From: PCC-6802 sp943367755
GTDB taxonomy: Bacteria > Cyanobacteriota > Cyanobacteriia > Pseudanabaenales > Pseudanabaenaceae
DNA: 64,000 nt
Reading direction: 5' to 3'
Assembly: GCA_943367755.1 (NCBI GenBank)
Contig: CALRKB020000003.1
Span: forward strand, 62,001 to 126,000
In this document: one piece after another, positions 1 to 8,013 of the stretch
Layout: each line of letters begins with the position of its first letter
Position numbering within the stretch: position 1 is the first letter of the stretch
Program-made: the position numbers and the translations under genes
The notes under the pieces: generated by a model
The model's database searches: none
What the model was told of the DNA's origin: nothing
The model's input: the letters and a program-made list of their open reading frames with translations, nothing else

Positions 1-1242
1 ACCCAGGATAAGCAGCATATTCTCGGCTTCCTGGATCTAGATCGTTTTAAGGTCGTTAATGATACCTGTGGACATGTAGCTGGGGACGAACTATTGTGTC
101 AGATTGCCAACTTAATGCAAGCAAAATTGCGCAAGATAGACACACTTGCACGCTTAGGTGGCGATGAATTTGGGATTATCCTCTACGAATGTCCCATGGA
201 AAAAGGCCGAAGCATTATTGAGGATCTCAGTAAGAGCATCCAGGATTTTGGATTTGTCTGGGAGGATAAAGTATTTCGAGTAGGAGTCAGTATTGGATTA
301 GTGACTATTACTGCTAACAACCAGAATGTGGACAGCATTATGGAGGCTGTCGATGCTGCTTGCTATGCTGCAAAGGAATCAGGCTGGAACAACATTCGTG
401 TTTACGAATCTGACGATAGCGAGCTATTTGAACACCGCCAGCAAAGACAATGGCTATCACATATTAATCTAGCATTAACAGAAGATCGCTTTCGCCTTTA
501 CTCCCAAAGCATTGTTTCTCTGAATAACGGCCACCCAAGCAAAGATATTGTCCATACAAACAATGCCCAAAAGCACTACGAGATTCTGCTGCGCATGATT
601 GATGAAAATGGCAAGGTAGTATCACCGATGGCATTTATCCCTACTGCCGAACGTTACAAGCTAATGCCAGCAATCGATCGCTGGGTAATTAGTACGCTCT
701 TTACCATGTTAGAGAATCACTTTCAGCAAATCAATACAGATGCCCTAAACACTCAGGCTGAGAACTTGCCCCATTACGCTGTCAATCTTTCCGGTGCAAG
801 TATTAATGAAACCGGGTTTATCGAATTTTTGCGCGACCAATTTGCCACACACGGGATTCCACCGCAGATAATTTGTTTTGAGATTACAGAAACCGTAGCA
901 ATCTCAAATTTAGATAAGGCCACACAACTGATGAAAGAATTTAAGCGTATGGGATGCCAATTTGCGCTTGATGATTTTGGCAGTGGGATGTCCTCATTCA
1001 CTTATCTTCAAAATCTGCCAGTCGATTATCTCAAGATTGATGGCTCTTTTGTGAAAGATGTTGTGCACAATTCCGTAGCCGAAGCGATTGTAGGATCGAT
1101 CAATAGCATTGCTCAGGAAATGGGAATCCAAACCATTGCTGAATTTGTGGCTAGTGAAGCTATTCTGGCAAAAATCAGAGATCTTGGGGTGAATTACGCA
1201 CAAGGATATAGCATTGACAAGCCAAGCCAACTTATTCTCTAA
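1..1242 (+). CDS. GGDEF/EAL cyclic-di-GMP protein, 5' end outside window
   Basis: The reading frame is open from base 1 to the stop at 1240-1242, so the N-terminus (perhaps with sensor domains) lies outside the window. The first part is a GGDEF diguanylate cyclase domain: a DLDRFKVVND stretch lies near the window start and an intact RLGGDEF signature near 150-175. An EAL phosphodiesterase domain follows. Its first motif is EILLR rather than EALLR, then come NLSG, EITET, a full DDFGSG loop and YLKID, so most catalytic positions look present. The protein should make and/or degrade cyclic-di-GMP in the cytoplasm. Which activity dominates cannot be told from sequence. An internal start at 94 is an artefact, because coding sequence is continuous upstream of it. 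Confidence 0.9.
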   Translation, partial: TQDKQHILGFLDLDRFKVVNDTCGHVAGDELLCQIANLMQAKLRKIDTLARLGGDEFGIILYECPMEKGRSIIEDLSKSIQDFGFVWEDKVFRVGVSIGLVTITANNQNVDSIMEAVDAACYAAKESGWNNIRVYESDDSELFEHRQQRQWLSHINLALTEDRFRLYSQSIVSLNNGHPSKDIVHTNNAQKHYEILLRMIDENGKVVSPMAFIPTAERYKLMPAIDRWVISTLFTMLENHFQQINTDALNTQAENLPHYAVNLSGASINETGFIEFLRDQFATHGIPPQIICFEITETVAISNLDKATQLMKEFKRMGCQFALDDFGSGMSSFTYLQNLPVDYLKIDGSFVKDVVHNSVAEAIVGSINSIAQEMGIQTIAEFVASEAILAKIRDLGVNYAQGYSIDKPSQLIL

Positions 1243-1468
1243 AATGCATAAGTAATTTACCCACAAGTGTTAAAAAAACATGACTGGCTGGGTATTCTAA
1301 CTCTAAAGTGGCAATGTCTCATATCTGTTGCTAGTATCCCCAGCTATCGCGCAATCCCTTGGCAAGGGGGACTACAGGGGGGGCTTCATCGAGCGTCAAC
1401 AGGTCTGTCACAGCACCTCTAAAGTAAATAAAAGCGATCGCTAATTGTCAGTAGTACTGAAAAGCAGA

Positions 1469-1560
1469 ATGCGACTGGCAAAATTTCTGGCAAACCCCAT
1501 GTTTAGGCGCAAAAAACTACTGCTGATTGCATTTATTACCTTGATTAGTCCAATTGGGGT
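1469..1560 (+). pseudogene. 5' fragment of a gene cut off by the IS4-type element
   Basis: An ORF opens with ATG at 1469 (second in-frame ATG at 1499). It encodes a basic stretch (FRRKK) followed by a hydrophobic run (LLLIAFITLI), typical of a signal peptide or membrane anchor. The frame runs into the left inverted repeat of the insertion sequence at 1561 and stops inside it. I found no convincing continuation of the frame beyond the right end of the element at 3038. The original product is unknown. That this was a real gene is inferred only from the signal-like N-terminus. Confidence 0.35.
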
Positions 1561-3037
1561 CAATACTGTTCGGATAAGCGTTAGGCAGTGCTGGGAATGG
1601 TAAAGGTCAGTTTCTCTAAGTTGGTGCCGGTGCCTCTGTGTAGTCGCTTCCTGGCTGGGAACTTCGACCTTGGCTTTTTAACTACGCGGGGATTACTTCT
1701 GCCTTGCCGTGGGGGGATCTTCTGGTTTACAATCTCCTCGATTAGCCAACTCAAAAAAGGGGGATTTGCTGTGGTTGAGCGTCTTGAAACTTGTCAACAG
1801 CTCGGCGAAGCACTCTGAGGGTACCAGTAAACCCAAGATGCAACGGAGAAATCTCAGCATGCTCAGCGGCTTGGAACATCAAACAGCGCACCGCCCAATG
1901 CGCCAATAACCATCCATAGATTTCCTGGACTACTGAGCGGGGATGCTTAGAACGAATTGGAGTTTTGCGACCGTTGAGATGAGTTTTGAGTTCGTCTAAG
2001 GTATTTTCTACTTCCCAGCGTCGGTGATATTCTTGGGCTAATAATAAAGCTGGAAACATCGCTATATCAAGCAAATCAGTAATCAATCGGTAGACCTGTT
2101 GCTGGTCATCTCCCTCAATGGTGTACTCAATCACCCGCACTTGAATCCGTTGACCACCCTTTTTCTTAGACTTGCCATCTGGAGCAATCCAACTCAGATA
2201 AGACCCATCGACTAATGGTTGTACCGCCTCAAATTTGACGTTGGCAGGCACTCGACCCAGAATGTTACACCCTTGGGCTAGGGTAGTTCTGACCATTTTG
2301 TATGAATGCAGCCCTCGATCCCACATCAACAGCATCCCTTCCGTCACTGAGCGCAACAGTTTGAGCGCCCGTGCTCGTTCTCCCATGCGATAGGGACATA
2401 TAAGGGCATCAGTCAGCAAATGCGTTCCTGCCTCAACCAACAACACGAGTCGAGCTTTGGGAAAGGCTGCTTGGGTGCCTGGACGAGAGCCAGGATATCC
2501 CCAAACCCGAGCATTTGCTTCAGTATCGGGGACATCAAAAACTGTGCCATCCACAGCCATCAAGCGCAATCCGTTTAAAAAGGCTCCAGGTGTGCCCGGT
2601 GTAGCGAGTGGACGCGCAACTAAGGCAAACAACCGACTCATTACCTGCGACCCAACTCGCTGACGTGCTTCGCTTATCGATGATTTGCGCGGAATCCGCC
2701 AACGCTGACCTAGACGAATCCATTGGTTACTCCAGCCATCTACGAGATTTTTGAGTACGTCAACAATGGAATCTTGAGACCACAAACTCATGGCAATCAC
2801 CAGCGCAACGACCAAATGGGTTGGTAAGCGGCGGTTGCGTTCTGCCTGACTTTGACTTGACTCAATAGCTTGGTTAATCGTTGCGGCAGGAATAACTGTT
2901 TCGAGCGCTTGGAATACCTCTCCTGGTTCAATCTCGGCAGAGGTCAAGGTAAACTCTTTTAGTTGCATAAGCTTGGCAAGCAGATTAGCGCGACAATAGC
3001 TAATTTACCAACTCCCTGGCTTAACCGAACAGTATTG
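1561..3037 (-). mobile_element. IS4-family insertion sequence (about 1.48 kb)
   Basis: The element is bounded by 19-bp terminal inverted repeats. The left one (1561-1579) reads caatactgttcggataagc. The right one (3019-3037) is its reverse complement with one mismatch. It carries a single full-length transposase gene on the minus strand. The flanking bases (left ...attggggt, right taaagcct...) do not form an obvious target duplication, so the insertion is either old or was followed by rearrangement. The roughly 170 bp between the left repeat and the transposase stop holds no other gene. Confidence 0.85.
1751..2968 (-). CDS. IS4-family transposase
   Basis: This 405-residue DDE transposase has the first Asp in AVDGTVFDVPDT (around residue 140) and the second in MWDRG (around 217). 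Near residue 325 is the IS4 hallmark Y-x2-R-x3-E-x6-K, seen as YHRRWEVE followed by NTLDELK. The N-terminus resembles the usual IS4 N-terminal domain. The ORF is intact with an ATG start, so the copy may be functional. It acts on the terminal repeats described for the element. Confidence 0.92.
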   Translation of the reverse strand: MQLKEFTLTSAEIEPGEVFQALETVIPAATINQAIESSQSQAERNRRLPTHLVVALVIAMSLWSQDSIVDVLKNLVDGWSNQWIRLGQRWRIPRKSSISEARQRVGSQVMSRLFALVARPLATPGTPGAFLNGLRLMAVDGTVFDVPDTEANARVWGYPGSRPGTQAAFPKARLVLLVEAGTHLLTDALICPYRMGERARALKLLRSVTEGMLLMWDRGLHSYKMVRTTLAQGCNILGRVPANVKFEAVQPLVDGSYLSWIAPDGKSKKKGGQRIQVRVIEYTIEGDDQQQVYRLITDLLDIAMFPALLLAQEYHRRWEVENTLDELKTHLNGRKTPIRSKHPRSVVQEIYGWLLAHWAVRCLMFQAAEHAEISPLHLGFTGTLRVLRRAVDKFQDAQPQQIPLF

Positions 3038-3203
3038 TAAAGCCTCCCACTAAAGTGGGTAGTTTTGGACTAGCGTGCTGGGACAATAAAAATGATACTG
3101 ATTAGCAGTGCAATGCGATATTTCATGTTCCCAATTATCTCGTATCGCAAAAGTGTTAACACTTAACATTGCTTGAAAATACAACAATATCTCAGTAGAT
3201 ATC

Positions 3204-3689
3204 TCAAGGAAGAAATTGCCACGTCACAAGTTGCAAGCCCAGAAAGCAAACTAAAATGATTACGGTATTGCGGATCTTATTCAGAATTGGCTGTACTTCA
3301 TAGGTAACGAGTAATTGCTCTTTTGCTAGATCGGTTTCGGGTTTCTGCCAAAGTTGTCCGTCATACCAACCACTCTCCTCATAGAGAACCGTAGGGCTTT
3401 TGAGCCGATCTTTAATGTATACCCAACCCAAAAACAGACGTAGTAAGGGCAATCCCAGTCCTAAGGTAGAACCAATACTAGCTAAAAATAGGAAATGCCC
3501 CAGATGTCGCCCAGGCGAAAAACTAACCGCTGCAATGGGACCTGTAACTATCCACCAACCCAGCCAAACCAGTACCAGTGTCCTTAGATACGACCAGAGA
3601 TCGAGCGTTGCCCAGCGAAAGAAATATGACTCCTTCAGGGCAACGTACTCATTCAATGGTCTTTGTTCTTCGGGAACGGGACAGGTCAT
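3204..3689 (-). CDS. ycf36: Ycf36/CGLD27-family membrane protein
   Basis: This protein of about 161 residues opens with MTCPVPEEQRPLNEY, the conserved start of the Ycf36 (DUF1230) family found in cyanobacteria, plastids and plants (CGLD27). The N-terminal CPVP/EQRPLNEY block and the later LYEESGWYDGQLW block are family landmarks. Hydrophobic segments lie around residues 40-60, 70-95 and 140-158. The ATG at 3689 overlaps the purB stop (ATGA), so it was preferred to an upstream start that would lie within purB. Translation is probably coupled to purB. Plant homologues are linked to iron nutrition and chloroplast function; the exact biochemical role is unknown. Confidence 0.85.
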   Translation of the reverse strand: MTCPVPEEQRPLNEYVALKESYFFRWATLDLWSYLRTLVLVWLGWWIVTGPIAAVSFSPGRHLGHFLFLASIGSTLGLGLPLLRLFLGWVYIKDRLKSPTVLYEESGWYDGQLWQKPETDLAKEQLLVTYEVQPILNKIRNTVIILVCFLGLQLVTWQFLP

Positions 3690-4981
3690 ATGCCAAGACG
3701 TTGATAGATCTGATCCAGGTTTTTCATATGTTTCTGCGGATCGAAACACGCTTGCAGTTCTTCGGTAGACAGAGATTGCCTTACTGCTGCATCCTCGCTA
3801 ATCAGGGTGCGAAAATTACCTTCGGGTTTGTTCCAAGCTTGATGAGCGCAACGCTGCACGATCGCATAGCTATCTTCACGACTCAAGCCCTTACCAACCA
3901 AAGCTAACAGTACTTGCTGACTAAACACAACACCGCCGTAGCAGTTGAGGTTGCGTTCCATATTGTGGGCATGTACCAATAGGTGTTTGACCAGATCGGT
4001 AGTTTCCGACAGCATGAAGTGAGTGAGAATACAGGCATCGGGCAGAATTACTCTCTCTGCGGCACTGTGGGAAATATCACGTTCGTGCCAGAGGGCGACG
4101 TTTTCCAGGGCGGTGATGGCATAGCCCCTCACTACCCTCGCCATCCCCGTTAGGCGCTCGGAGCGAATGGGGTTGCGCTTGTGGGGCATCGCTGACGAAC
4201 CCTTTTGACCCGGGGCAAAGAATTCCTCTACTTCCAGGACATCAGTACGCTGGAGGTTGCGGATCTCAACGGCAAAGCGTTCGATCGATGCAGTTAGCAG
4301 CGCTAGCGCTTGCAGGAACTCAGCATGGCGATCGCGGGAAATTACCTGCGTCGATGCACAGTCAGGTTTAAGTCCAAGTTTTTGACAGGCGATCGCCTCT
4401 ATACGCGGATCGACATTGGCATAGGTGCCGACTGCACCAGAGATTTTACCAACGGCAATACTTTTACCAAGATTAACCAGGCGATCGCGGTGGCGCAAGA
4501 CTTCAGCTAGCCAACCAGCGAGCTTAAAACCAAACGTAATTGGCTCGGCGTGGATGCCATGCGTGCGTCCTGCCATAATCGTGTAGCGATGCTGCTGTGC
4601 CTGGTAGCGGATGGCTTGAATTAGTACCTCTACTTGTTCCAGGATCAGGTTTAAACTATGCACCATTTGCAGTGCCAAAGCCGTATCTAAAACATCAGAG
4701 CTAGTTAAGCCCAAATGAATGTAGCGCCCCGCATCTCCGACATGCTCGTTAACATTTGTCAGAAAGGCAATAATGTCATGGCGAACCTCTGCCTCAATTT
4801 CGGCAATCCTTTCGGGATCGAACTTCGCCTTTGTCTTAATTTCGTCAACCGCCTCGGAGGGGATATAGCCTAGCTCCGCTTGAGCTTCACAAACTGCCAC
4901 CTCAACATCTAGCCAGGTTTGATACTTGTGGCGCTCTGTCCACAGCCGACCCATTTCCGGTAAAGTATATCGCTCTATCAA
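3686..4981 (-). CDS. purB: Adenylosuccinate lyase
   Basis: This 431-residue member of the fumarase/aspartase superfamily splits SAICAR to AICAR and adenylosuccinate to AMP, both with fumarate release, in purine synthesis. It begins MIERYTLPEMGRLWTE. The superfamily signature GSSAMPHKRNP sits at about residue 263. TSSDVLDTA and GRTHG supply other active-site elements. The length is normal. The stop overlaps the ycf36 start by four bases. It lies 111 bp downstream of the aminotransferase gene on the same strand. Confidence 0.97.
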   Translation of the reverse strand: MIERYTLPEMGRLWTERHKYQTWLDVEVAVCEAQAELGYIPSEAVDEIKTKAKFDPERIAEIEAEVRHDIIAFLTNVNEHVGDAGRYIHLGLTSSDVLDTALALQMVHSLNLILEQVEVLIQAIRYQAQQHRYTIMAGRTHGIHAEPITFGFKLAGWLAEVLRHRDRLVNLGKSIAVGKISGAVGTYANVDPRIEAIACQKLGLKPDCASTQVISRDRHAEFLQALALLTASIERFAVEIRNLQRTDVLEVEEFFAPGQKGSSAMPHKRNPIRSERLTGMARVVRGYAITALENVALWHERDISHSAAERVILPDACILTHFMLSETTDLVKHLLVHAHNMERNLNCYGGVVFSQQVLLALVGKGLSREDSYAIVQRCAHQAWNKPEGNFRTLISEDAAVRQSLSTEELQACFDPQKHMKNLDQIYQRLGI

Positions 4982-5092
4982 AGTTTAATTTTTGCTAAAA
5001 ACAATTGGTGTTAATACTCAACAAGTGTACCAAATTGGCTCTTGTCGTACTAACCGATGTTTTATATGGATAGTGCTGAAGCCACTACCCCT

Positions 5093-6277
5093 TTACTTAA
5101 ATCTAATATTTGCTGCTTCCAGGCGTTTGAGCGCCTCACCGAGAATATCGCGATCGGCAATTAAGCTAATCCGCACATACCCCTCACCACCTGAACCAAA
5201 GGCACTACCTGGAGTCATCACTACACTTGTATTCTGTAATACCTTAAGGGCAAAGTCGGTAGATCCCATGCCGCTTGGACAAGGAACCCACAGGTACATC
5301 GTGGCAGAGGTTTTAGGAATATTCCATCCCAACTTACCTAAACCTTCGATCAGGAAATCACGGCGATCGCTATAGCGGTTGCGCACAGTTTCTAAGTAGC
5401 TATCTGGTAGTCGCAAGGCCGTTTCCGCTGCGACTTGAATCGCGGAAAAAATACCGTAATCGATATTAGTTTTGAGTGTCCTCAACCACTGAATTACATG
5501 ACTATTACCCACCACAAAACCCACACGCCATCCTGCCATGTTATAAGTTTTGGATAAAGTGTGAAACTCAACACCAACATCCTTGCCCCCTGGAATCTCT
5601 AGCAGGCTGGTAGGCCGATAGCCATCAAAGGCAAGCTCAGCATAGGCCATATCGTGCACAAGTAAGATCTCATATTTACGCGCAAAGGCCACCACTTCCT
5701 CAAAAAATTTCCTAGGTGCAACTGCTGCTGTGGGGTTATTAGGGTAGTTAAAAAAGAGAACTTTGGCGCGCTTTGCCACCGCATCGGGGATACTCTTTAG
5801 GTCTAGCAGCCAGTTGTTTTCTGGCTTGAGGATAACTTCATAAACTTCAGCACCCGCAATTAAAGGCCCGCGAAAGTGCGCGGGATAGGAAGGGCTAGGC
5901 ACTAATACCAGATCGCCTGGATTAAGGAAAGCGAGCGCTAGGTGGGTTAGCCCCTCTTTTGAGCCAATTAGGGGTAATGCCTCGCTATTGGGATCGAGCT
6001 TGACGTTGTAGCGGCTATGATACCAATCCGTAATGGCGGAACGGAAACTGGGTGTCCCCTCGAAGGGAGGATAGCCATGGTTGCGGGAATCTTGTAATGC
6101 CTGAGATGCGCTCTCAACTATTGGTGCTGGCGTTGCCCCATCAGGATTTCCCATCCCCAGGTCAATTAACTCTAACCCCTTCTCTTCTTTATTTTTGAGC
6201 TTTAACTCATCTAAACGAGCAAATACATAGGGTGGAAGGTCTTTCAAGCGTTGGGCAGGATGCAGCCAATCTTTCAT
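5093..6277 (-). CDS. Class I/II PLP aminotransferase (LL-diaminopimelate aminotransferase-like)
   Basis: This fold-type I PLP enzyme has about 394 residues from the ATG at 6277 (MKDWLHPAQRLKDLPPY). An upstream start at 6343 would add a 22-residue tail that does not look conserved. Motifs include GMGNPDGATP near residue 43, the PNNPT active-site loop, a DMAY segment, the PLP lysine in TLSKTYNMAGWR, and a C-terminal VRISL arginine. Cyanobacterial relatives are usually annotated as LL-diaminopimelate aminotransferase (lysine/peptidoglycan precursor synthesis) or as alanine/aspartate-type transaminase. The fold is certain but the substrate is not proven. Confidence 0.8.
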   Translation of the reverse strand: MKDWLHPAQRLKDLPPYVFARLDELKLKNKEEKGLELIDLGMGNPDGATPAPIVESASQALQDSRNHGYPPFEGTPSFRSAITDWYHSRYNVKLDPNSEALPLIGSKEGLTHLALAFLNPGDLVLVPSPSYPAHFRGPLIAGAEVYEVILKPENNWLLDLKSIPDAVAKRAKVLFFNYPNNPTAAVAPRKFFEEVVAFARKYEILLVHDMAYAELAFDGYRPTSLLEIPGGKDVGVEFHTLSKTYNMAGWRVGFVVGNSHVIQWLRTLKTNIDYGIFSAIQVAAETALRLPDSYLETVRNRYSDRRDFLIEGLGKLGWNIPKTSATMYLWVPCPSGMGSTDFALKVLQNTSVVMTPGSAFGSGGEGYVRISLIADRDILGEALKRLEAANIRFK

Positions 6278-6379
6278 AGGTTTACTAGATGGGTTTGAGT
6301 TTAGGAGAAATCGCGGACAATTCCACAGTAAGCATTGATACAATCTTTCATTCTAGTACTTTTTTATAGACCTGAATAA

Positions 6380-6408
6380 AGGCGATCGCAATTGGAGAGC
6401 GATCGCCT
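6380..6408 (-). terminator. Hairpin terminator built from HIP1 half-sites
   Basis: A perfect 10-bp inverted repeat (AGGCGATCGC at 6380-6389, its complement at 6399-6408) lies just after the last minus-strand gene of the ureG group. On the minus strand it is followed by TTTATT. It fits a factor-independent terminator for that group, ahead of the aminotransferase gene. Confidence 0.5.
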
Positions 6409-6413
6409 GTTTA

Positions 6414-6743
6414 TTAACCAACTTCTTGCAAGAGTTCATTGAATTGCAGTTGAGTAAGGTGGGCCCCAAAAACTGGACAGGGGGTTAAGCTCTGAACCAC
6501 TCGAAATAATGATAGGAGTAGTTCATGAGTAATAAACGCAAGCAGTACAATCCCCAATTCAAAGCAAAAGTCGCCCTGGAAGCTATTCGAGGTAATTTGA
6601 TGTCGTTGAATTTCCTGCTCGATCGCACGAATCAAGAATTTCTGCAAATCGTCAGGATTTTGTGCGATTGCCTGAGCTTGGGCGAGGAGTTCTGGGGGGT
6701 AATAGTAGTCATCTACGTTGGAGAATTTGCGTCTGTATATCAC
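6414..6743 (-). pseudogene. Small unknown gene interrupted by an IS3-end remnant
   Basis: A 109-codon minus-strand ORF (GTG start) consists of three parts. Codons 1 to about 49 (MIYRRKFSNVDDYYYPPELL..., up to EIQRHQI) and the last 15 or so (LTQLQFNELLQEVG) look like native sequence. The middle is antisense to an IS3-type left end lying on the plus strand. The frame happens to stay open through the insertion. The native part is acidic/Gln-rich and matches no family I know. The upstream frame continues, without a good start codon, back to the stop of the neighbouring gene at 6774, so the two pieces could once have been one gene. Confidence 0.4.
6460..6594 (+). mobile_element. Remnant of the left end of an IS3-family element
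   Basis: tgggccccaaaaactggaca starting at 6460 looks like the terminal repeat of many IS3-group elements. About 65 bp further on, an ORF begins at ATG 6525 with MSNKRKQYNPQFKAKVALEA, the usual N-terminus of IS3-type OrfA. The similarity stops after about 23 codons (near 6594), where host sequence resumes. OrfB and the right end are absent, so this is a short dead fragment. Confidence 0.7.
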
Positions 6744-6773
6744 CGGATATTTTCTTGCAATATATGGTGATAT

Positions 6774-7058
6774 TTAATCTTGTACTGAATGTCCAACTAT
6801 TCCATCACAATCAATCCCATTATCTTTAACTAAGATTTCATGATCTGCCAAATCACAAACTAATTTGTCCTCTTGCTGAGGGAATGTTGGTTGTACTCTA
6901 AAGATTTCCCATCGATAGACTTTCGGAAAGAACAGATTCGCTTCACGATCCCAGACAATTTCAATGCGAAACCTTAAAGGGTTGTACAACTCATCATCCG
7001 TGAGAAAAGGGTCTATTTCGAAGGTAGCTACTATTTCCAACGCTCTTTGAAAATCCAT
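6774..7058 (-). CDS. Conserved-looking small protein of unknown function
   Basis: The ORF has about 94 residues from the ATG at 7058 (MDFQRALEIVATFEIDPFLTDDELYNPLRF...). An upstream start at 7100 would nearly abut ureG. The protein is acidic and soluble, with an aromatic segment FPKVYRWEIFRVQP and an acidic end DNGIDCDGIVGHSVQD. I recognise no domain. It lies on the same strand as ureG, 55 bp downstream, so it may be co-transcribed. Confidence 0.5.
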   Translation of the reverse strand: MDFQRALEIVATFEIDPFLTDDELYNPLRFRIEIVWDREANLFFPKVYRWEIFRVQPTFPQQEDKLVCDLADHEILVKDNGIDCDGIVGHSVQD

Positions 7059-7113
7059 AATCAATTCTTTCTGCAATTGCCTTGACTGGGCGACGGGCAT
7101 TCAATTTTTCTGT

Positions 7114-7710
7114 CTAGCTAACCTGAGAGGTGACAAAATCGATCACCTGTTCCAGACCTGCTTGGGTTTTCAGGTTAGTCATGACGAATGGTTTATCACC
7201 GCGCATTTTTTTGGTATCGCGCTCCATTACCTCTAAACTGGCACCGACATAGGGCGCAAGATCGATTTTGTTAATTACGAGCAGGTCCGATTTGGTAATT
7301 CCTGGCCCACCCTTACGCGGAATTTTGTCGCCCGCCGCGACATCAATTACATAAATTGTGGCATCGACCAGTTCGGGACTGAATGTGGCCGCAAGATTAT
7401 CGCCCCCGCTTTCCACAAACACAAAATCCAGGTTGGCAAATTTAGCTTCTAGTTGCTCGATCGCAGCTAAATTCATCGAGGCATCTTCGCGGATCGCCGT
7501 ATGCGGACAACCACCCGTTTCCACACCAACAATGCGATCGCAGCTTAAGGCTTCACTACGCACTAGGAACTGAGCATCCTCTTGAGTGTATATATCATTA
7601 GTGACTACAGCAATGTTATAGTGCTGGCGTAAAGACTTGCATAAAGCATCCACCAATGCGGTTTTACCAGATCCTACAGGCCCTGCGACTCCGACTCGAA
7701 AAGTACTCAT
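7114..7710 (-). CDS. ureG: Urease accessory GTPase UreG
   Basis: This 198-residue SIMIBI-class GTPase delivers nickel to apo-urease together with UreD/F/E. It shows a P-loop (GPVGSGKT, residues 10-17), the TNDIYTQED segment, the metal-binding Cys-Pro-His of GGCPHTAIREDAS, FVESGGDNLAATFSPEL, and the guanine motif NKID. The length is standard. No other urease genes are in the window, so it is an isolated accessory gene here. The intergenic stretch 7711-7902 separates it from the divergent gpmI region. Confidence 0.97.
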   Translation of the reverse strand: MSTFRVGVAGPVGSGKTALVDALCKSLRQHYNIAVVTNDIYTQEDAQFLVRSEALSCDRIVGVETGGCPHTAIREDASMNLAAIEQLEAKFANLDFVFVESGGDNLAATFSPELVDATIYVIDVAAGDKIPRKGGPGITKSDLLVINKIDLAPYVGASLEVMERDTKKMRGDKPFVMTNLKTQAGLEQVIDFVTSQVS

Positions 7711-7902
7711 GGCAATTATTGGCTGGACTTAAACTACACCAAAAATATAGCTGAGCTTGGCGGATACTAGTTGCAACCTATGCAATCTCGTACGGCCTAG
7801 AATAGTAATATATGTGAGGCTAGCGATCCCAATTTAATTCTGTACTGTTGTCGACAGGAAATACCAACATTATCAGTTCAAACAAATTCCAGGAGCGCAG
7901 CT

Positions 7903-8013
7903 TTGAGTACAGAAACACTAGAAACTCTAGGATTGTTTGCAATTTGCTCCAATGGTATGATGGCGTTCGGGTGCTTTAATAACAAATTGAGTAAGGAAAT
8001 ATCTCTATGGTGA
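7903..8013 (+). CDS. Possible small leader ORF overlapping gpmI start
   Basis: A 36-codon ORF starts with TTG at 7903, preceded by an AGGAG-like site (ccaggagcg), and ends at TGA 8011-8013, overlapping the gpmI ATG at 8007. It encodes STETLETLGLFAIC... and a short basic tail. It resembles no known small photosystem or cytochrome subunit. The RBS plus the overlap suggest translational coupling, but chance is entirely possible. Confidence 0.2.
   Translation: MSTETLETLGLFAICSNGMMAFGCFNNKLSKEISLW

Noticed and set aside
1588..1818. Plus-strand ORF near the IS4 left end
   Set aside because: It lies within the element, overlaps the transposase end, and has no recognisable product.
6525..6770. Plus-strand 81-codon gene
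   Set aside because: Only its first 23 codons are IS3 OrfA; the rest is antisense to the host gene.
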